From positions 43,424 through 107,423 of the forward strand of contig NZ_FNDK01000012.1 in the NCBI RefSeq assembly GCF_900099605.1: 64,000 bases of DNA. Reading direction: 5' to 3'. Both the position numbers and the translations under genes were made by a program. The notes under the pieces were generated by a model, which did no database searches, was not told the DNA's origin, and saw only the letters and a list, made by a program, of their open reading frames with translations. Positions 63,236-64,000 of this stretch are shown one piece after another (within the stretch, counting starts at the first letter, position 1; each line of letters begins with the position of its first letter). This stretch comes from Alteribacillus persepolensis. GTDB taxonomy: Bacteria; Bacillota; Bacilli; Bacillales; Marinococcaceae.

Positions 63236-64000
63236 TTATTTTCCACTCCAGTTTGCTTCACGCTTGTCTAAGAAAGCACTGAGACCTTCTTGCGCATCAT
63301 CGGAGCGGAACAATAGGTTTTGCAGCTCCCCTTCGTAGCGAACAGCAACGTTTAGCGGCATTTCTTTACCATTCATGATGGACAGTTTAATGTTGGATGC
63401 TGCATATGTTGCTTTGCTTGCAATGTTTTCTGCATATGCAAGCGTCTTTTCACGTGTTTCTGCCTGCGGGAATACTCGGTCTACCAAGTTAATATCCAGC
63501 GCTTCTTGCGGAGACATGGTCTCTCCTGTAATGTTTAAGTCCAGCGCTTTGGAATGGCCTACTTGACGAAGCAGACGCTGTGTGCCGCCTGTACCAGCCA
63601 ATACACCTAAGCTGATTTCTGGAAGACCAATTTGCCCCGCTTCATCTCCCATAAAGCGCAAGTCACATGCCAGCGCCATTTCCAAACCGCCGCCTACGGT
63701 ATGTCCTTCCAGACATGCAATCCAGATTTGCGGTGAACGTGCAATCTTATCCAGCGTCTCGTTACAGAATAAGCAGAATTGTGTTTTAAAACGCGGATCT
63801 GCTGACTTTAAGAAGCTTACATCTGCCCCAGCAGAGAAGAACTTCGGCATATCACTCATCAAAATAGCTACTTTAATGTCACTGTCGAAACGAATGTCAT
63901 CAATCGCTGCATTTAACTCTTTGTAATATTCCAAATCATACGAATTTGATTTGTTGACGTGAATGTGTACCTCCGCGATTCCATTTGCCTTTTTAACTGT
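63236..64000 (-). CDS. Enoyl-CoA hydratase/isomerase family protein, 5' end off the window
   Basis: The frame is open through the right edge, so the start is missing; 254 residues are visible. Crotonase-fold signatures: the oxyanion-hole AILMSDMPKFFSAGADVSFL near the visible residue 50-70, and CLEGHTVGGGLEMALACDLRF, GQIGLPEISLGVLAGTGGTQRLLR, which carry the catalytic Glu position. A ring-CoA or beta-oxidation hydratase; its place before a benzoate-CoA-ligase-like gene suggests aromatic acid degradation. The substrate is inference. Confidence 0.88.
   Translation of the reverse strand, partial: TVKKANGIAEVHIHVNKSNSYDLEYYKELNAAIDDIRFDSDIKVAILMSDMPKFFSAGADVSFLKSADPRFKTQFCLFCNETLDKIARSPQIWIACLEGHTVGGGLEMALACDLRFMGDEAGQIGLPEISLGVLAGTGGTQRLLRQVGHSKALDLNITGETMSPQEALDINLVDRVFPQAETREKTLAYAENIASKATYAASNIKLSIMNGKEMPLNVAVRYEGELQNLLFRSDDAQEGLSAFLDKREANWSGK

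Overview
The window is chromosomal DNA of a Gram-positive, endospore-forming Bacillaceae bacterium, probably halotolerant. The evidence is low-GC coding with strong GGAGG ribosome sites, many TTG and GTG starts, a SleB/CwlJ-type cortex hydrolase, YisL, YetF (DUF421), DUF3231 and HemAT homologues, an mntABCD operon and type II pantothenate kinase. A BCCT osmolyte carrier, a K+/H+ antiporter with an adjacent K+ channel, and several acidic exported proteins fit life in salt. The genus is inference. I saw no rRNA, tRNA, CRISPR array, prophage or intact insertion sequence.

Layout. 1-5.2 kb: nitrite assimilation on the minus strand (formate/nitrite transporter, a broken cyanase, uroporphyrinogen-III methyltransferase for siroheme, and NirB running off the left edge), with two TnrA/GlnR-type boxes at matching promoter positions. 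6-8.7 kb: thiD-thiM-thiE behind a TPP riboswitch. 8.7-12.9 kb: a large RND exporter and a MarR regulator with a candidate operator. 13-17.3 kb: CoaW, cardiolipin synthase, glycerate kinase and an unknown protein. 17.3-21.9 kb: mntABCD with three MntR-like palindromes. 22.3-24 kb: a glycosyltransferase/GtrA pair. 24.8-28.8 kb: tenI-thiO-thiS-thiG-thiF behind a second TPP riboswitch; thiW lies at 33.4 kb. 28.9-36.4 kb: lipoprotein, AEC carrier, recombinase plus K+/H+ antiporter, K+ channel, purine permease, moaC and yisL. 36.6-50.4 kb: mixed genes (DUF3231, YetF, 2OG-Fe oxygenase, membrane protein, two EamA carriers, cortex hydrolase, BCCT carrier, acyl-CoA dehydrogenase-like protein, SDR, HemAT). 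50.8-57.7 kb: a five-gene NRPS-independent siderophore operon in the order of rhbBCDEF, with Fur boxes upstream. 58.2-61.3 kb: a ring-cleaving dioxygenase, a thioesterase and a FetAB-type exporter. 61.5-64 kb: a benzoate-CoA-ligase-like enzyme and an enoyl-CoA hydratase cut by the right edge, perhaps the edge of an aromatic-acid catabolic cluster.

The observations I rate highest are: (1) a family of dispersed, structured intergenic repeats (full copies at 5.8 and 50.5 kb, shorter copies at 45.1 and 61.3 kb, remnants elsewhere) whose arms pair and show a compensatory base change between copies; (2) cynS, inactivated by three one-base homopolymer losses and one nonsense change inside an otherwise intact nitrogen regulon; (3) a leader before the purine permease in which PurR-box-like arms overlap a hairpin that would bury the ribosome-binding site; (4) the long, multi-operator leader of mntABCD. 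All functional statements are from reading the sequence; no database search was run.
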